From Kalmanozyma brasiliensis GHG001 (Eukaryota; Basidiomycota; Ustilaginomycetes; Ustilaginales), in assembly GCF_000497045.1 (NCBI RefSeq), contig NW_015961957.1, forward strand, positions 310,001-374,000: a stretch of 64,000 nucleotides of DNA, given 5' to 3'. The notes below the pieces were generated by a model that had not been told where the DNA came from, searched no databases, and was given only the letters and a program-made list of their open reading frames with translations. Made by a program: the position numbers and the translations under genes. How positions within the stretch are numbered: position 1 is the first letter of the stretch; each line of letters starts with the position of its first letter. Positions 1 to 9,612 of the stretch are shown here, in pieces.

Positions 1-1947
1 GGAAACACACCAAAATTCCAAATCTCACCGCCGCTTTCCCACCGATTGGTTGTGTCTCAGATGGTTGTGGTCTCACTTTCGGCACTACACACTCATTGTA
101 GTGCGAGAGGATTCGAACTCTTCGCGCATTCAACCCTTCTCGCCCTTATCGGGTGGCAAAGGTGTTTGTATTGGTGAGCTCTTCGCCCTAGCTGACAAGT
201 TGCAAACTCGCTTTCGGCTGATTGGCTGTTTTGGGCCTCTTCGCCTCCGGCGTGTTGGACCTCGCTTCGGCTGTGTGAACGCTTTGTTTCCGCATCTGTA
301 TCAGAAGTCGGATCGCTCAGAGACTGCAGCTCGATCCACCCGATCGGGGCGATCTTCCCACTTTCGTTTGCCACCCATGCCCACGCAGCTTGGGAGAGAC
401 TCTTCCAGCTTGATGCGCCCACGCATGCAGCCACGCAAAACGGCCAGGTCAACGTCGTGAAATCGAGAACAGGCCACGTCTTGTTATTCTTATCGGGCTA
501 CTTGCTACTAGTGGATCCGTGGTATCACTAGCGCGCACGTGACGGAGCTCATGCGAACACTGACGCCAACCCCGATGTCTTCGACCAGGTCCGAGTGCAG
601 GTCTGAGCTCATGAAGCCAGGTGCAGCTCGCCATAAAGATGAGGATCAGGGCCTAGCGGCAGCACTAGTGAGAGGCAGCTTCATGTGATCAGGGCCCTGG
701 CTAGCCACGATGCCATACGACAGCGGATACTGCGTTGGCGGTGGCATGCTGTTTGATGCATTGGCTAACGACTAGCGAGACAGGCCCGAACGTGAGGCAT
801 GCGGCCAAGTGTCATTCTCAGCTGTCCCATTGATGGATCAGCCAAGACAGCAATGCATCTCATGGTCGAGCCCCTCGATCAGCAGCGGGACGTTGCTCGA
901 CACCATCACCATGCATCACCCACCACAAGTCCATCATGGAAGTCGCACTTCGAACCCTGGGCGCGATTGACAGACGCCAACGTGTTCAGCGCTTCATCTC
1001 CTCCCAATGCCACCAAGTCGGAGGCTCTTGGCACGAGCTCGACTGTCTTTGTGACGAGTGTCAGCGACAACAAGGTGCGTTGCCCTCGTCGGCTCCGGTT
1101 TGTCTCGTTCGCAGGCTGACTCTCGCCCCTCCTGATCTTTGACTCGCAGTGCTCGGACTGCGAAGGGTTCGTCGCAAGGTGCCGCGCAATGCTCGAACCT
1201 CCTTAAGCGAACAGGCACGAGCACGCGGAACCGAGCTCGATGGTGAGGGCAACGACTCAAGCGTGACACCCCGGCCTAGGCGCCATCGCGTCGACGAAAA
1301 TGCCATGAGAGGAGAGAGCAAGATCGGAAGAGCCGCACGGCTGAGGCCTGGTAGGATCACGTTGCCTCCCCAAAGGCCGGCGAAGGTACCTGTGGGAGGT
1401 GAGGGTGACGTTGTTGAGCTGAAGCCGCATGCAAATGCGCCGACTCGACCAGACGCGGACGACATGCGGCTTGAGGACGTCAACGAATGCACCGAAGAAG
1501 AAGGAGCAGAAAGCAGCTGGAACAGCGACGAACATTCCGAACACTCGAACGACGTGCATCGAGCAGCAAAGCGCGAGAGACGCATTACGGAGCCTCCTCA
1601 GGCCGCAAATCAGGAAAATGGCCGAGGGAGGGACTATACGGAGCACTACGTCAACGACTTCTTCACCCGCAATCCGGCAGCCAAGGCGAACGGCTGGTTG
1701 GCACTTCCTCACCATCGCATGATTCCGAATCGAGCGGAGAGAGAAGGACGAGAGTCGGTCATCGATCGTGCTGCTCGTGGATTGATCAAGGCTCAAGAGT
1801 CCCGGCTAGTCGGATTGCTGCCGAAGCTGAGCTGTAGGAGGTCCCGACACAGCGGCGACAAGCGTCGTCCATGAAACGCAACGGAGGAGCCAATGGAAAG
1901 CAGATTCTATGACGTGTTCTATGAATGGTGTGCTTGAACGAGTGTGT
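1..1947. other. Intergenic region, no convincing gene
   Basis: No ORF here matches a family I recognise. The longest is a plus-strand open stretch at 1150-1874 (about 241 codons, Arg/Glu-rich). It could be joined to an upstream exon ending at 1074 through a GTGCGT...CAG intron (1075-1149), but opposite-strand frames of 170-180 codons overlap it, so in this GC-rich DNA it may be chance. A hairpin near 82-127 contains a T-loop-like ATTCGAA but has no matching D-arm or 5' acceptor strand. Confidence 0.4.
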
Positions 1948-3195
1948 TCATACCAGCTTCTCCTGCGGATCCTCCGACTTGATCTCTTTTTCCACCGTAG
2001 ACCACCCGAGGAAGCGATACAGCCCGTCCCACACTTCAGGCTTGCATCCCATCGCCAACAGCATCACCGCCGGAAGATGAATCAAGCTCACCCAGAAACA
2101 CCACCTCGCCGCCTTGACCGTCTTTTCCCGGTAGAACTTCCACGCCGCATGCGCCATCAACAGGTTCAACGGCGTACTGAGCACGGCGAACGCTACAGGG
2201 CTCACGATCCCACTCAGCGGCACCATGACCGTGCAGATGGGCAGCAGCGCCACCGCGTACCTGAGCGACACCCTTCGGTTGAGCGCCGGATCGACCACCG
2301 CCATCATTCGGTATCCTCCCCGCGCGTACTCGGCACGCAGCGTGTGGGCGAGCGAGTTGAAGTGCGGGAATTGCCATGCGAACAGCAGCGCTGCGAGCGA
2401 CCAGCCTCCCAGATCGGCGGACGTGAAGAGCGTGCCCGTGCAAGCTGCCCAACCCATGAGCGGAGGCAGGGCACCGACGACAGCGCCAACCCACGTGTTG
2501 GCGATCGTACTCCGCTTCATCGGCGTGTAGGTGAACGAGTAGAGGACGACGTTGGCTGCGCCCAGTGCGGCGGTCAAGGGGTTGACCATGGTGGCGAGCA
2601 GTCCGACTCCGGACGCGGCGGACGCCGAGGCGAACGTGAAGGCGTGCAGCGGTGTGACGGAGCGAGATGGGAGTGGGCGGGCTCGTGTACGTTGCATCTG
2701 GGCGTCGTAGGGCGACTCGACAAGCTGGTTGAGCGCGTTTGCTGCGGCCGAGCAGAGCGTCATGCCGGCAGTGAGGGCGAGCAAGGTCGTGACGGGCGAA
2801 GCGACGGCTACGGTGAGCGACGCCGGGCACAGAGCGTAGCCAGCCATACCAGTGAGCACAACCAAGAAGGTGAGACGTGACTTTGACAACTGCTTGTAAA
2901 GCTTCGGCAACGTCGCGGTGGTGAGGGGAGGCACAGGTCGATAAGCAGAGAATGACGTGGAGGGCTCCCGTGATCGCAGACCACCGAGTGTGCGCAGATC
3001 GACAACGGTGGGATCGTCGGAGAGCGGCGCGAAGGATGTCGCGTCGACAGCAGCTTCAACTTCAGCCTGCGCAGGTGCGGCTGGAGCAGAAGGAACCGTC
3101 GAAGGAGCGGCCATGACGGCAGATCTGCTCGCAGAGGTGCTGAACGATCGACGACCATCCGAGGTAGACGCGACCAGCGGTGCTCGTCCGTGGAC
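1948..3195 (-). other. COX10: Module 3 of fusion ORF: Cox10 heme O synthase
   Basis: Residues 1123-1537. The segment GRRSFSTSASRSAVMAAPS looks like a mitochondrial presequence, but no Met precedes it within the module. The first Met (M1150, at 3112-3114) lies after it. The core is a UbiA prenyltransferase with the first Asp-rich motif NQLVESPYDAQMQRTRARPL (about 1276-1295), followed by SFTYTPMKRSTIANTWVGAV and alternating hydrophobic helices, and the conserved WQFPHFNSLAHTLRAEYARG loop. It farnesylates heme B to heme O for cytochrome c oxidase in the inner membrane. The lack of its own start codon ahead of the presequence-like segment is the strongest argument that Cox10 is translated as part of the fusion. 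Confidence 0.9.
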
Positions 3196-6100
3196 CTTGG
3201 TTCGCAGCGTCCTGTACGTGCTCCAGATCGCGTCACCGTCCACGTAGCAGCCTTTGAGCCAACGCTTGACCTCGCCCTGCTTGCTTTCGTCCCATTCGAA
3301 CCCCTTTCTCGAGTGCAGCACGCGCCTGTTGTCGAAGATGACACACTCTCCCTCCTCCATCTGCTTCTCGTACCTGAATTCCTCGGCCAGCGTGAGATCC
3401 GAGAAGCGTTTCAGAGCGCGGTAGAAGGTCTGTCGTTGCTCTGACGTCTGGAGATGCTCGGTCGGGTGCAGCGGGATAGGCGACTGGAAGGGAGGCGAGT
3501 AGTTGACAGCGCTGAGCCTGGGCATACTTGTTCCAGCCAAAGGACCACCTGCGTGCCCCTCTGTGTCATGAGCCAGCTCGAAGGTCGGGTGCGTGAACCT
3601 GTAATGTCTGCCATCGTTGACGTAGTGGAATCCGACCGGGACCTTGGTAAGCACTTCCCAAAGCTCACGATCCTCCTCGTACATGCGCTCGGCCACCTTG
3701 AAGCTGTCGACAAAGATGCTGGCACCACCGCGCACCTTGTTCCTCAGCATGTGGAGGAACTGGAAGCGAGGTGGGTTTTGGAAGTAGAGCAGATCCATAT
3801 GAAGTCCAAGATCAAGGTTGGTGTAGGCGATGTTTCGGGCGTCCGCCTTGGACTGAACGTCCCAAAGCAGGCCGTAGAAGGTATTGCGTAGCTCGCCCAT
3901 GGTGTTGGCGAGATCACGAAGACGGGCAGACTGTGGGCCTTCTTCGGTGGATGTCGTGTCGGTGGGCAGGCGAGTCACAAATGCAAATCCATCGCGGACT
4001 ACAGCCTCGGTGAGCGCGTACAATGCCTTGGTGCGGTCAGCATCATTGGATGACGCTTCGTCGGGTCGGATGGCGTCCCAAGGGATACGGGCGGGTCGAG
4101 CAACGGCACCACTTGCGAGAGCATCGGCGGACAGAGGTGCGTCAGGAGACCACGGCTTCGTCTTGAAGTGCGTCAGATCCTTGGCAGCCCAGCCTTCGGA
4201 CACCGCCATGACGTCCATGTGCGTGTCTGCATAGAAGGTGTCGATGGCATGACGAAGCAGAAAAGGGATGGGGTAGTCCGAGACGTGCGGAGCGTCGGCT
4301 TGCTTGACCTCGCCGAACGTGACGGTGAACGCATTGACGACAGCGTGCTCCTTAGCAAAAGTGAGACGAAGTGCTGGCTCATCGCCAGAGGTAACGATCT
4401 TTGGAGGGTGGCTGGGATCGAGCAGTGCGACATCGAGCGGGACATCGCTGGTGTGAAAGAGCTTTTGACGATTGCTCGGATGCACTGATTGCTGCGCTTG
4501 ACAGGCATCGCGCAGCCAGACGTGGTCCAATTGGAAGGGCTGCAGGCCTAGCTGCTGCGATTCGATCGTGAGGCCGTCCGGAAGCAGTCGGATGATCACG
4601 TCGGAATTTGCAACACGTAGCTCTTGAGCATGCTCGCGGGCAAGACACGCCGTTGAGCTCAGCTGACGGCCGAAACCAACACTTGTCGCTGGAGCTGCGA
4701 TACCGTGACGACCCTGAGCATGCTGCTTGGCAGCTCTTTGTGATGCTGATGCGGTGTAGAGACCGGCAGTGGCAACAGTTGGAGCATGACTTGAAAAGTG
4801 ACGGCGCAGGTCACGGCAAGCCCGACGGCCAGCTGCTCCAAGGCGACTGTTGGGCTTGAGGAGCATGATTGGCAAGACGGAGAGAATTCGACCCTCGGTA
4901 GCCCAACCGAGCGCAGCAGAGGCTGGCGGGTTTCCAGCGTTGACAGGCTGACTACTAGCCGCTGCCTTGGCTGCCTCGTCATCCCTGGTGAGGTAGTCGG
5001 CGATGGCGAGGTTGGCAGCGACGATGGCGGCGATGCCAAACACGAGGAACAAACTGCGTCTTGTGGCATCCCACTTGACATTCTGCTCGATCTCGGTCTT
5101 GAGATCCGAGAGACTGATGGTGAAACGATTGTTGAGATCCTGGATCTCCTGCTCCAAATTGTTTTGTTCGCCCTTGGACTCGGCTTTGCGAGTGCTCATG
5201 TCCACCTGGATGTCGTGCTTGAGGCGCTCGACGTCTTCCTTCATCTTCTGCTCGAGCGCGTCGACTTCGCGTTGAAGAAGTGTGGTGATGCTGCGGAGTC
5301 CAGCAGCATCGTTCCTGCCTCGCACTTGAACCTCGGTGCGAATCTCTGACAGGGCGGCCTTGAAGAGGTACGCTTGATTCTCGACGTCGCTCTTGTTGAG
5401 GCAGGCGTGAGCAAGCTGTCGACCTCGGGTGGTGATGAGGTGTCGAACACCTTCCATGATGGCCTCTGCCGGATCGTGGCGACGCGCAATCTGTAGCTGA
5501 AGCTCTTGGGCGGCTGGCTCGGTCTGCGCTTGCTTGCCCTTTCCTGCCTTTGTGCTGGCTCCGCCGCGCTGAGTCTTGGCGGCGGCAGAGATCCAGCCGC
5601 CGGTTTCCAATCGCTTGACAAAGCCATGCGTGTCGAAGGGGACCTGCAGACTTTGCAGGGACTGCGATGATGCAGGACGATGCAGTCTGGGATCGAAATC
5701 GATGTCGCCAGGACCGCTGCTGGATGCTGTTGTCGTCGTCTGCGAAGCTCCCGAACTATCCGAGGTAGTACCTGATGAGCTTGCGCCCTGTTGCAAAGGA
5801 TCTGGCGATGCGGAAGACGATGATGCTGCGTTGCCGGTAGTCTCAGGAGGGATGATGCGCTGATCAGAACCAGGTGTGCTGAAGGACGGGTGTAGGTTTG
5901 CTGCAGGGTTGGGCGGAGAGGTGAGACCAGAGAAGACCCTTTTGTTCTGCTCCTGAGCGTGGAAGAAGCGCTGCTTCAACAGGTCCTCGCCTGTGACAGG
6001 GCCTGTGCTGGCTGGAGGAGTGCTGGCGCTCGGCTGAGCCTGCTGCTTGGATGAGGCATCCTGCTTCTCGTTCTCTGCTGGAGTTTCTTGCTGCCGCGAA

Positions 6101-6561
6101 GACGACGCCTGCTCAGATGCGGTGTTTGCAGCAGAGGGAGACGAGGGCGCGCTCGCGGTGTTGGGGGCCTGCTTTGTGCTTTGCGCTGCCGCATCAACCT
6201 CGAGCACTGTTTCGGCTTCAGGCGTGCGGGAAGTAGTGTCGGCCTTGTTATCAGACGACTGATTGTTCCTGCTGTCGGTCACCTTCACGGAAGGGCCCGC
6301 GTTCGCCTCGCCCTCTGTAGTGCTGCCAGCGCCAGAGGTGCGCGTCGCCCTGCCTTTAGAAGAGGCACTCGCTCTCAGCGCCGAAGATGTAGAAAGATGG
6401 AGCCTCTGAGCGGGGCTGAAGAGTCTTGAGCGGCGCGGGTGATGAAAGAGATGACGCGGCAGAGAATGCCTGTGCGGTATGGTGAATCGGCGAGATAGCT
6501 CGGCAGCCGCCTGCTTCGAAAGCAAGGCCGCGGTCTTACAGCCTGCGCCCGTCAAGCCCAT
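1948..6561 (-). CDS. Tripartite mitochondrial fusion ORF: DUF1640 protein + 2OG dioxygenase + Cox10
   Basis: One uninterrupted 1537-codon frame begins at an ATG (6559-6561) and carries three unrelated mitochondrial protein families end to end. Residues 1-80 look like a presequence (Arg/Ser-rich, RLHLSTSSALRAS). Residues about 308-523 are a DUF1640 (Fmp32/MCUR1/CCDC90-like) coiled coil plus one membrane segment. Residues about 645-1122 are a gamma-butyrobetaine/trimethyllysine dioxygenase-type 2OG oxygenase with iron ligands H921, D923 and H1083. Residues about 1150-1537 are protoheme IX farnesyltransferase (Cox10) with the prenyltransferase aspartate motif near 1276-1292. Presequence-like segments lie at both internal junctions (RRHFSS 586-591, RRSFSTS 1137-1143). 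I see no consensus splice donor at either junction. It could be a processed polyprotein, or three genes that happen to share an open frame. The frame is certain; the product form is not. Confidence 0.85.
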   Translation of the reverse strand: MGLTGAGCKTAALLSKQAAAELSRRFTIPHRHSLPRHLFHHPRRSRLFSPAQRLHLSTSSALRASASSKGRATRTSGAGSTTEGEANAGPSVKVTDSRNNQSSDNKADTTSRTPEAETVLEVDAAAQSTKQAPNTASAPSSPSAANTASEQASSSRQQETPAENEKQDASSKQQAQPSASTPPASTGPVTGEDLLKQRFFHAQEQNKRVFSGLTSPPNPAANLHPSFSTPGSDQRIIPPETTGNAASSSSASPDPLQQGASSSGTTSDSSGASQTTTTASSSGPGDIDFDPRLHRPASSQSLQSLQVPFDTHGFVKRLETGGWISAAAKTQRGGASTKAGKGKQAQTEPAAQELQLQIARRHDPAEAIMEGVRHLITTRGRQLAHACLNKSDVENQAYLFKAALSEIRTEVQVRGRNDAAGLRSITTLLQREVDALEQKMKEDVERLKHDIQVDMSTRKAESKGEQNNLEQEIQDLNNRFTISLSDLKTEIEQNVKWDATRRSLFLVFGIAAIVAANLAIADYLTRDDEAAKAAASSQPVNAGNPPASAALGWATEGRILSVLPIMLLKPNSRLGAAGRRACRDLRRHFSSHAPTVATAGLYTASASQRAAKQHAQGRHGIAAPATSVGFGRQLSSTACLAREHAQELRVANSDVIIRLLPDGLTIESQQLGLQPFQLDHVWLRDACQAQQSVHPSNRQKLFHTSDVPLDVALLDPSHPPKIVTSGDEPALRLTFAKEHAVVNAFTVTFGEVKQADAPHVSDYPIPFLLRHAIDTFYADTHMDVMAVSEGWAAKDLTHFKTKPWSPDAPLSADALASGAVARPARIPWDAIRPDEASSNDADRTKALYALTEAVVRDGFAFVTRLPTDTTSTEEGPQSARLRDLANTMGELRNTFYGLLWDVQSKADARNIAYTNLDLGLHMDLLYFQNPPRFQFLHMLRNKVRGGASIFVDSFKVAERMYEEDRELWEVLTKVPVGFHYVNDGRHYRFTHPTFELAHDTEGHAGGPLAGTSMPRLSAVNYSPPFQSPIPLHPTEHLQTSEQRQTFYRALKRFSDLTLAEEFRYEKQMEEGECVIFDNRRVLHSRKGFEWDESKQGEVKRWLKGCYVDGDAIWSTYRTLRTKVHGRAPLVASTSDGRRSFSTSASRSAVMAAPSTVPSAPAAPAQAEVEAAVDATSFAPLSDDPTVVDLRTLGGLRSREPSTSFSAYRPVPPLTTATLPKLYKQLSKSRLTFLVVLTGMAGYALCPASLTVAVASPVTTLLALTAGMTLCSAAANALNQLVESPYDAQMQRTRARPLPSRSVTPLHAFTFASASAASGVGLLATMVNPLTAALGAANVVLYSFTYTPMKRSTIANTWVGAVVGALPPLMGWAACTGTLFTSADLGGWSLAALLFAWQFPHFNSLAHTLRAEYARGGYRMMAVVDPALNRRVSLRYAVALLPICTVMVPLSGIVSPVAFAVLSTPLNLLMAHAAWKFYREKTVKAARWCFWVSLIHLPAVMLLAMGCKPEVWDGLYRFLGWSTVEKEIKSEDPQEKLV
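3196..4866 (-). other. Module 2 of fusion ORF: GBBH/TMLH-type 2-oxoglutarate dioxygenase
   Basis: Residues 566-1122. M566 (4864-4866) could itself start a protein, because it is followed by an Arg-rich segment and RRHFSS. The N-terminal domain keeps WLRDAC, matching the WLRDNC motif of gamma-butyrobetaine and trimethyllysine dioxygenases, but the second and third zinc cysteines of the CxCxxC pattern are Ala and Ser (CQAQQS). The catalytic jelly-roll has GLHMDLLYFQNPP (H921, D923) and FDNRRVLHSRKGFEW (H1083), the usual HxD...H iron triad followed by the oxoglutarate-binding Arg. The domain ends in GCYVDGDAIWSTYRTLR, typical of the family C-terminus. Carnitine biosynthesis is the likely pathway. 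Which of the two hydroxylation steps it catalyses cannot be decided here; a mitochondrial signal favours trimethyllysine dioxygenase. Confidence 0.8.
4867..6561 (-). other. Module 1 of fusion ORF: DUF1640 coiled-coil inner-membrane protein
   Basis: Residues 1-565 of the fusion. After a presequence and a long Ser/Thr/Ala/Gln-rich disordered segment (about 80-300), the conserved part opens with FDTHGFVKRLETGGW, continues through an alpha-helical coiled coil rich in E/K/L (about 370-495) and ends with the membrane segment SLFLVFGIAAIVAANLAIAD (about 501-520). This order is that of the DUF1640 family (yeast Fmp32, animal MCUR1/CCDC90B), inner-membrane proteins implicated in cytochrome c oxidase assembly and calcium uniporter regulation. 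Family members normally end shortly after the membrane segment. Here the frame continues for another 1000 codons. The disordered N-terminal half is longer than usual for the family. Confidence 0.8.
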
Positions 6562-7338
6562 TGTGCTACGAGAGTGCCGATGCGATCGCAGGCATACGAA
6601 AGCTCAAGCCAGGAGGTGGAATTGCTACCGCAAAGGCTACGGTGCGTGGACAGGAGCGTAAGAGGTTGGTCAATCGCCCATTGTGACGCTCGATTGCGTG
6701 TCGACGATCGGTGGCAGGAGGTGCTGAGGGTGAACGAAGCCGTAGAGATGCTGGTGCGAGGATGAGGAAGACGAGGTGAAAGCGCTTTCCTGAGGATCTT
6801 CACATCCGAAGTCGGCCTTCCTCTGCCGACACGCGAGCCCTTTTTCTGCGTCTTTCACAACTCTAAATCGAGATCTTACATCCATGGAGGGAAAATTCGG
6901 CGATGCATGTGAGCGCGTGCTCTCAAAGGTGTTGGTCTCGGAGCATTGCGCTTCTGCTGCGAGACTTTAGCCCATATGTCCACAGGAGCCTGATGTTGTC
7001 GGAGGGCTCACATTCTTGCAATCGAGCTTGCTTGATGTTGAGTTCCAGTGTGTTCGCAGCCATAGAAGCCCCTCGGTGCAGGGAGCTAGACCCCTTGCAC
7101 TGCCAAGCTGGTCTTGCATTGTGTCGAGGCGTCGAGCTGCACCGGGCACGCACGCGTAGCGGTGTTGGCGCAGTTCGAGGCACAGCGCAGCGCGGAATTG
7201 CTCATTCCGGGTTGGCCCCTGCGACAGCCCCGTTCATCTTGCCATCATCACTTTATCAAAGGGACTCAGGCCACCTGATTAGACGCCGATCACTACGCTA
7301 CCGTCAAGAGCAGCACATACACCACTAGCACCATCACA
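6562..7338. promoter_or_regulatory. Divergent intergenic region between the fusion ORF and RhoGDI
   Basis: The 777 bases separate two divergently transcribed genes and must hold both promoters. I see no ORF with family similarity and no clear TATA box. The bases just before the RhoGDI ATG (7300-7338) are rich in CAC/ACCA, like a basidiomycete leader. Confidence 0.4.
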
Positions 7339-8192
7339 ATGTCGCACGCACAGGATCCCACCATTGGCGACGAAGAGCTGGCCACCACCGCCACCGCCGG
7401 CTACAAGGTCGGGGAAAAGAAGTCGCTCGCCGAGTACTCGCAGCTCGATGCTGAGGACGAATCGCTCGCAAGATGGAAGGCGAGCCTCGGTATCGGTGCT
7501 TCCACCGGAGCTGTTGACCCAAATGCTCCCAAGGTGAGTCTTCGTGCACATTTCCGTTCAGCGATTCCGGTGATTGATACTGACATCGTTCCATGTGAGC
7601 CATGACCTGCAGCTCTCCCTTCACAGCCTCTCGCTGGTATCGTCAACGGCCCCTGGTGGCAGCGTCTCGATCAACCTGCAGCAGTCCAAGGAGCAGCTCG
7701 CTCAGATCAAGCAGAACCCGCTCACGGTCAAGGAGGGTGTCGAGTACAGTGTCAAGATCCGCTTTGCTGTGGGAAGCGACATTCTTTCGGGTCTCAAATA
7801 CGTCCAGGTGGTCAAGCGAGCAGGCATCAAGGGTAGGTGAACACTCAGGATCGCGCATAGCAACGCGACAGCTCACTCACTCGATTCAACTTGCGCTTTG
7901 ATCCAACAGTCGACAAGATGGAGGAGATGATCGGCTCGTATGGACCGCGTCCCGAGCCTTACGAGAAGACCTTTGCTTCGAGCGAGGCACCCAGCGGCAT
8001 GATGGCCCGCGGCAACTACAGCGTTCGCAGCCGTGTGGTGGATGACGACAACAACGTCTTTGCTGATTGGGAATGGGCTTTCAAGGTAAGTCATCTGCAT
8101 ATCAGTGAGCAGTGGAGAGCGATTCATGCGCTGACCTATCACACCGACCTCGCCTTTCCATTCAATGCCAACAGATCGCCAAGGACTGGTGA
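7339..8192 (+). CDS. RDI1: Rho GDP-dissociation inhibitor (RhoGDI)
   Basis: Four exons (7339-7533, 7613-7832, 7910-8085, 8175-8192) give 202 residues, the usual size for RhoGDI. Donors are GTGAGT, GTAGGT and GTAAGT; acceptors are CAG. The last exon adds only IAKDW before the stop. The N-terminal regulatory arm has SLAEYSQLDAEDESLARWK, matching the conserved Y..LD..DESL.KWK helix that contacts Rho switch regions. The immunoglobulin-like domain follows with ILSGLKYVQVVKRAGIKVDK, EEMIGSYGP and SEAPSGMMARGNYSVRSRVVDDD, all diagnostic. RhoGDI extracts prenylated Rho/Cdc42/Rac GTPases from membranes and keeps them soluble and GDP-bound, so it acts in cell polarity. Bem1, a Cdc42 scaffold, lies 46 kb away in the same window. 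Confidence 0.95.
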
Positions 8193-8371
8193 ACATCCGT
8201 CCCCAGATGCTCGTTCTGTCCTTTTCTCTCCCGTCTCCTCTCGCTTCCGTACTCGTCGCAATGCAACAAATATAAGATCTTTCGTCTACACTTGAGCGTC
8301 CGCACAAGCCATTGTCAGGCCTCGAGATAAACTGCTGTTCAATGTTGTCATTCGCAATGTACCTGGGACGT

Positions 8372-8969
8372 CTAGCCCAGGAAGTTGAAGACGAAGAAGT
8401 GAAGTATCACTGAGCCGAACAAGAAGTCGCCAAATGCTCTGTTGGAAAGGACGATCAGGAAGTGATTCGAATGGTCAGATCAGCGACACGCATAAGAGGA
8501 AGATGCAGTACGACCCGGCGATGACCTACCTCTCTGGTGTGACCTTGGGGAAGGTCTTGCCGTTCTCAGGATTTGCCTGAATACGAAGTGATGCTGCGAG
8601 GACAAACTGGCCGACGGTTGATGCAAAGCTGTTGAATGAGGGGTGAAAGTAGTGTCCGATTCTGTCAGCTTCAAGACGTCAAAGAGCAAGCAGTAGTGAC
8701 ACGAGCACTCACCCAGCGATGAAGGAGTTAAAGGGGAAGTTGGTGATCAGGGCGCAGTAGACGAACTGAATGATGCCCGACAGCATCAGGAAGACCAGAA
8801 ATGCATCGATGACCTTGAGTCGTTTTGGCGTGTGTTCGACGTATGAGTTGTATAGTGTCGACAACGGTGACGATGTCGATGAGGAGGATGTTGCGGATGT
8901 TGCTGGTGCTGGCGTGGAGCTGCGAGACCGGCTCCCGGCGTTGGACGCCTTTGAACCTTTGGGCGGCAT
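8372..8969 (-). CDS. OST2: Oligosaccharyltransferase subunit Ost2/DAD1
   Basis: Three exons on the minus strand (8969-8713, 8628-8530, 8438-8372) encode 140 residues. After a Ser/Thr/Pro-rich cytosolic N-terminus starting MPPKGSKASN, the protein has the DAD1/Ost2 body: LSTLYNSYVEHTPKRLKVID, the hydrophobic FLVFLMLSGIIQFVYCALI, then FPFNSFIAG, FVLAASLRIQANPEN, SPER-like TPERAFGDFLFGSVILHF and FNFLG at the C-terminus. The ending F(V/N)FLG is typical of the family. It is an essential membrane subunit of the ER oligosaccharyltransferase that N-glycosylates nascent proteins. The ATG was chosen at 8969 because upstream in-frame sequence (to 9203) is unlike the family. It is divergent from Sup35. 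Confidence 0.95.
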
Positions 8970-9612
8970 TGTAAAGGAGGTGGAGTGGCAGACCCGAGGG
9001 AATGAAAGTGCGAAAGGATGAGCTGTACGGTCCAGACGAAAAGCGCTTGTACCGTTGTTCAACGCGGACGATGTTGAAAGTGAGTGTCGAGATGACCGTG
9101 TCAATGAAAGATGGAGTGAGTGGTGTGGACGCCGTTGGCCCGAACGCCAAAGGGCGTGCCGGCTTGCAAGCTGCCAGATCTTCTTCCAGCGTGGCCGAGT
9201 CAATTGTTAAAGTTGTTAGACTTTGATCCAGTCGGCCGTGAGGAATTCCTTGAATTGAGAAGATTGGAAAATTTTTCGAAAGCGTGCTGCTGTGCTGTTC
9301 TGTGCTGTGCTGTGCCGCTGCTCAGCCGACAAAGCCAAAGCGAAGATCTGAGCGCACAGCTGAGCCGCTAAAAGTGCGCATCGTCCATGCCAATTGCACT
9401 TGCACCTCGACATCGCCGTCTTCCACCACCACGAACCAGGCCGATCCTCTCAAACTACGGTCGCAAACAAAGAGATAACACACAGCGCTTGGTCAAGCAC
9501 ACACGCTTCACGACTCACAGACCCGAATCGCAACCGACCTCCTCTCACGAGTACAGCGCATCCGAAGTTTATCTCAAACTCGTTCCGACACGCCCTCTAG
9601 CGCACCGTCACA
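8970..9612. promoter_or_regulatory. Divergent promoter region of OST2 and SUP35
   Basis: The 643 bases lie between two divergent essential genes. A short imperfect CTGTG repeat runs from about 9289 to 9315. No gene is visible. The last 200 bases before the SUP35 ATG are C/A-rich, as expected for a leader. Confidence 0.4.

Noticed and set aside
82..127. tRNA-like T-arm (GGATTCGAAC) and a CACTACA/TGTAGTG hairpin, minus-strand tRNA considered
   Set aside because: No 5' acceptor strand or proper D-arm could be placed within 60-100 bases, and the T-stem does not pair well around a 7-base loop.
1075..1874. Spliced plus-strand gene (exon ending 1074, exon 1150-1874)
   Set aside because: Splice sites are plausible but the protein has no recognisable domain, and opposite-strand frames are of similar length.
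1948..6561. Annotating three independent genes in the long minus-strand ORF
   Set aside because: There are no stop codons or consensus introns between modules, and Cox10 lacks a Met before its presequence-like segment. I kept one CDS with three modules, leaving separate transcripts as an alternative.
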